Origin: Streptomyces spinosisporus | GTDB taxonomy: Bacteria; Actinomycetota; Actinomycetes; Streptomycetales; Streptomycetaceae | Direction of reading: 5' to 3' | NCBI RefSeq assembly: GCF_022698145.1 | Contig: NZ_JALDAX010000003.1 | Coordinates: forward strand, 310,001 to 374,000 | DNA: 64,000 nucleotides | Shown: positions 63,919 through 64,000 of the stretch, in pieces | How the letters are laid out: each line of letters opens with the position of its first letter | Position numbering within the stretch: position 1 is the stretch's first letter | Notes under the pieces: generated by a model | What the model saw: the letters and a program-made list of their open reading frames with translations, nothing else | Told to the model about the DNA's origin: nothing | Database searches by the model: none | Program-made: the position numbers and the translations under genes

Positions 63919-64000
63919 TGCCGATCGCCGTCGACATCGACGTGATGCTGGCCCGGCGCAAGATGTCCGTGGGCGAGCTCGCGGAGCGCGTGGGGATCAC
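63918..64000 (+). CDS. YozG-like XRE helix-turn-helix regulator, 3' cut by window
   Basis: The visible 27 codons (MPIAVDIDVMLARRKMSVGELAERVGIT) are the start of a YozG-type small helix-turn-helix protein of about 70 residues. ATG overlaps the stop of the DUF2975 gene by one base. It probably regulates the pair through the palindromes at 63379-63416. The rest lies beyond the window. Confidence 0.88.
   Translation, partial: MPIAVDIDVMLARRKMSVGELAERVGI

Overview
The window is a stretch of actinomycete chromosome, almost certainly Streptomyces. Supporting signs are very high GC with G/C at most third codon positions, frequent GTG and some TTG starts, many GTGA/ATGA stop-start overlaps, and typical families (DUF397 with a Scr1-type regulator, F420-dependent LLM oxidoreductase, GT87-PAP2 fusion, DUF2330, DUF5336-like, many TetR regulators). 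I see about 60 protein genes, one tRNA, two riboswitches and many palindromic operators. I see no insertion sequence, phage, CRISPR array or rRNA.

Layout. 1-17.2 kb is a mosaic of short units: a truncated amidase-domain protein, a coiled-coil protein, a DUF4097 lipoprotein, tRNA-Val(TAC), a TetR/aldo-keto reductase pair sharing two operators, a DedA protein, a PhoD-like phosphatase, a secreted HNH protein, a yybP-ykoY (Mn2+) riboswitch ahead of a GDT1-type transporter, a HAD phosphatase, a peptidoglycan-binding protein, a DHA2 exporter fused to a winged-helix domain, and two adjacent genes sharing one uncharacterised domain. 17-26.7 kb holds an O-methyltransferase, DUF2330 protein, MHS transporter, GT87-PAP2 fusion followed by a decayed repeat tract, and a LuxR/TPR/FAD-monooxygenase unit.

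26.7-29.4 kb carries a CYP125-like P450 and a divergent FadA5-like steroid thiolase. At 46.8-50.6 kb there is an aldehyde dehydrogenase and ferredoxin, divergent from an MBL hydrolase and a SnoaL-RidA fusion. At 55.8 kb there is a KstR-like TetR regulator. TAGAAC-containing KstR-type sites lie in all three regulatory regions, so these look like one dispersed sterol-catabolism regulon.

32.8-36.2 kb is a probable D-tartrate cassette (dicarboxylate symporter, enolase-superfamily dehydratase, FCD GntR regulator with a palindromic operator).

37.1-42.8 kb is the most striking unit. A cobalamin riboswitch precedes five overlapping genes: a membrane-anchored alpha/alpha-toroid secreted protein, a second secreted anchored protein, and the T, double-ATPase and S components of an ECF importer. 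I propose a corrinoid capture and import system analogous in architecture to intrinsic factor/transcobalamin.

42.9-46.1 kb has a SpoIIE-type phosphatase divergent from an NB-ARC ATPase, with a 4 x 12-bp GTGCAC array at the start of the ATPase gene. 51-56 kb has TetR, DUF302, amidase, TetR and saccharopine-dehydrogenase-like genes. 56.7-59.9 kb is a coupled glycosyltransferase, methyltransferase and toroid-enzyme cassette. The right edge has an LLM oxidoreductase, DUF5336-like protein, cell-wall amidase, and a DUF2975/YozG-like regulator pair cut by the window end.
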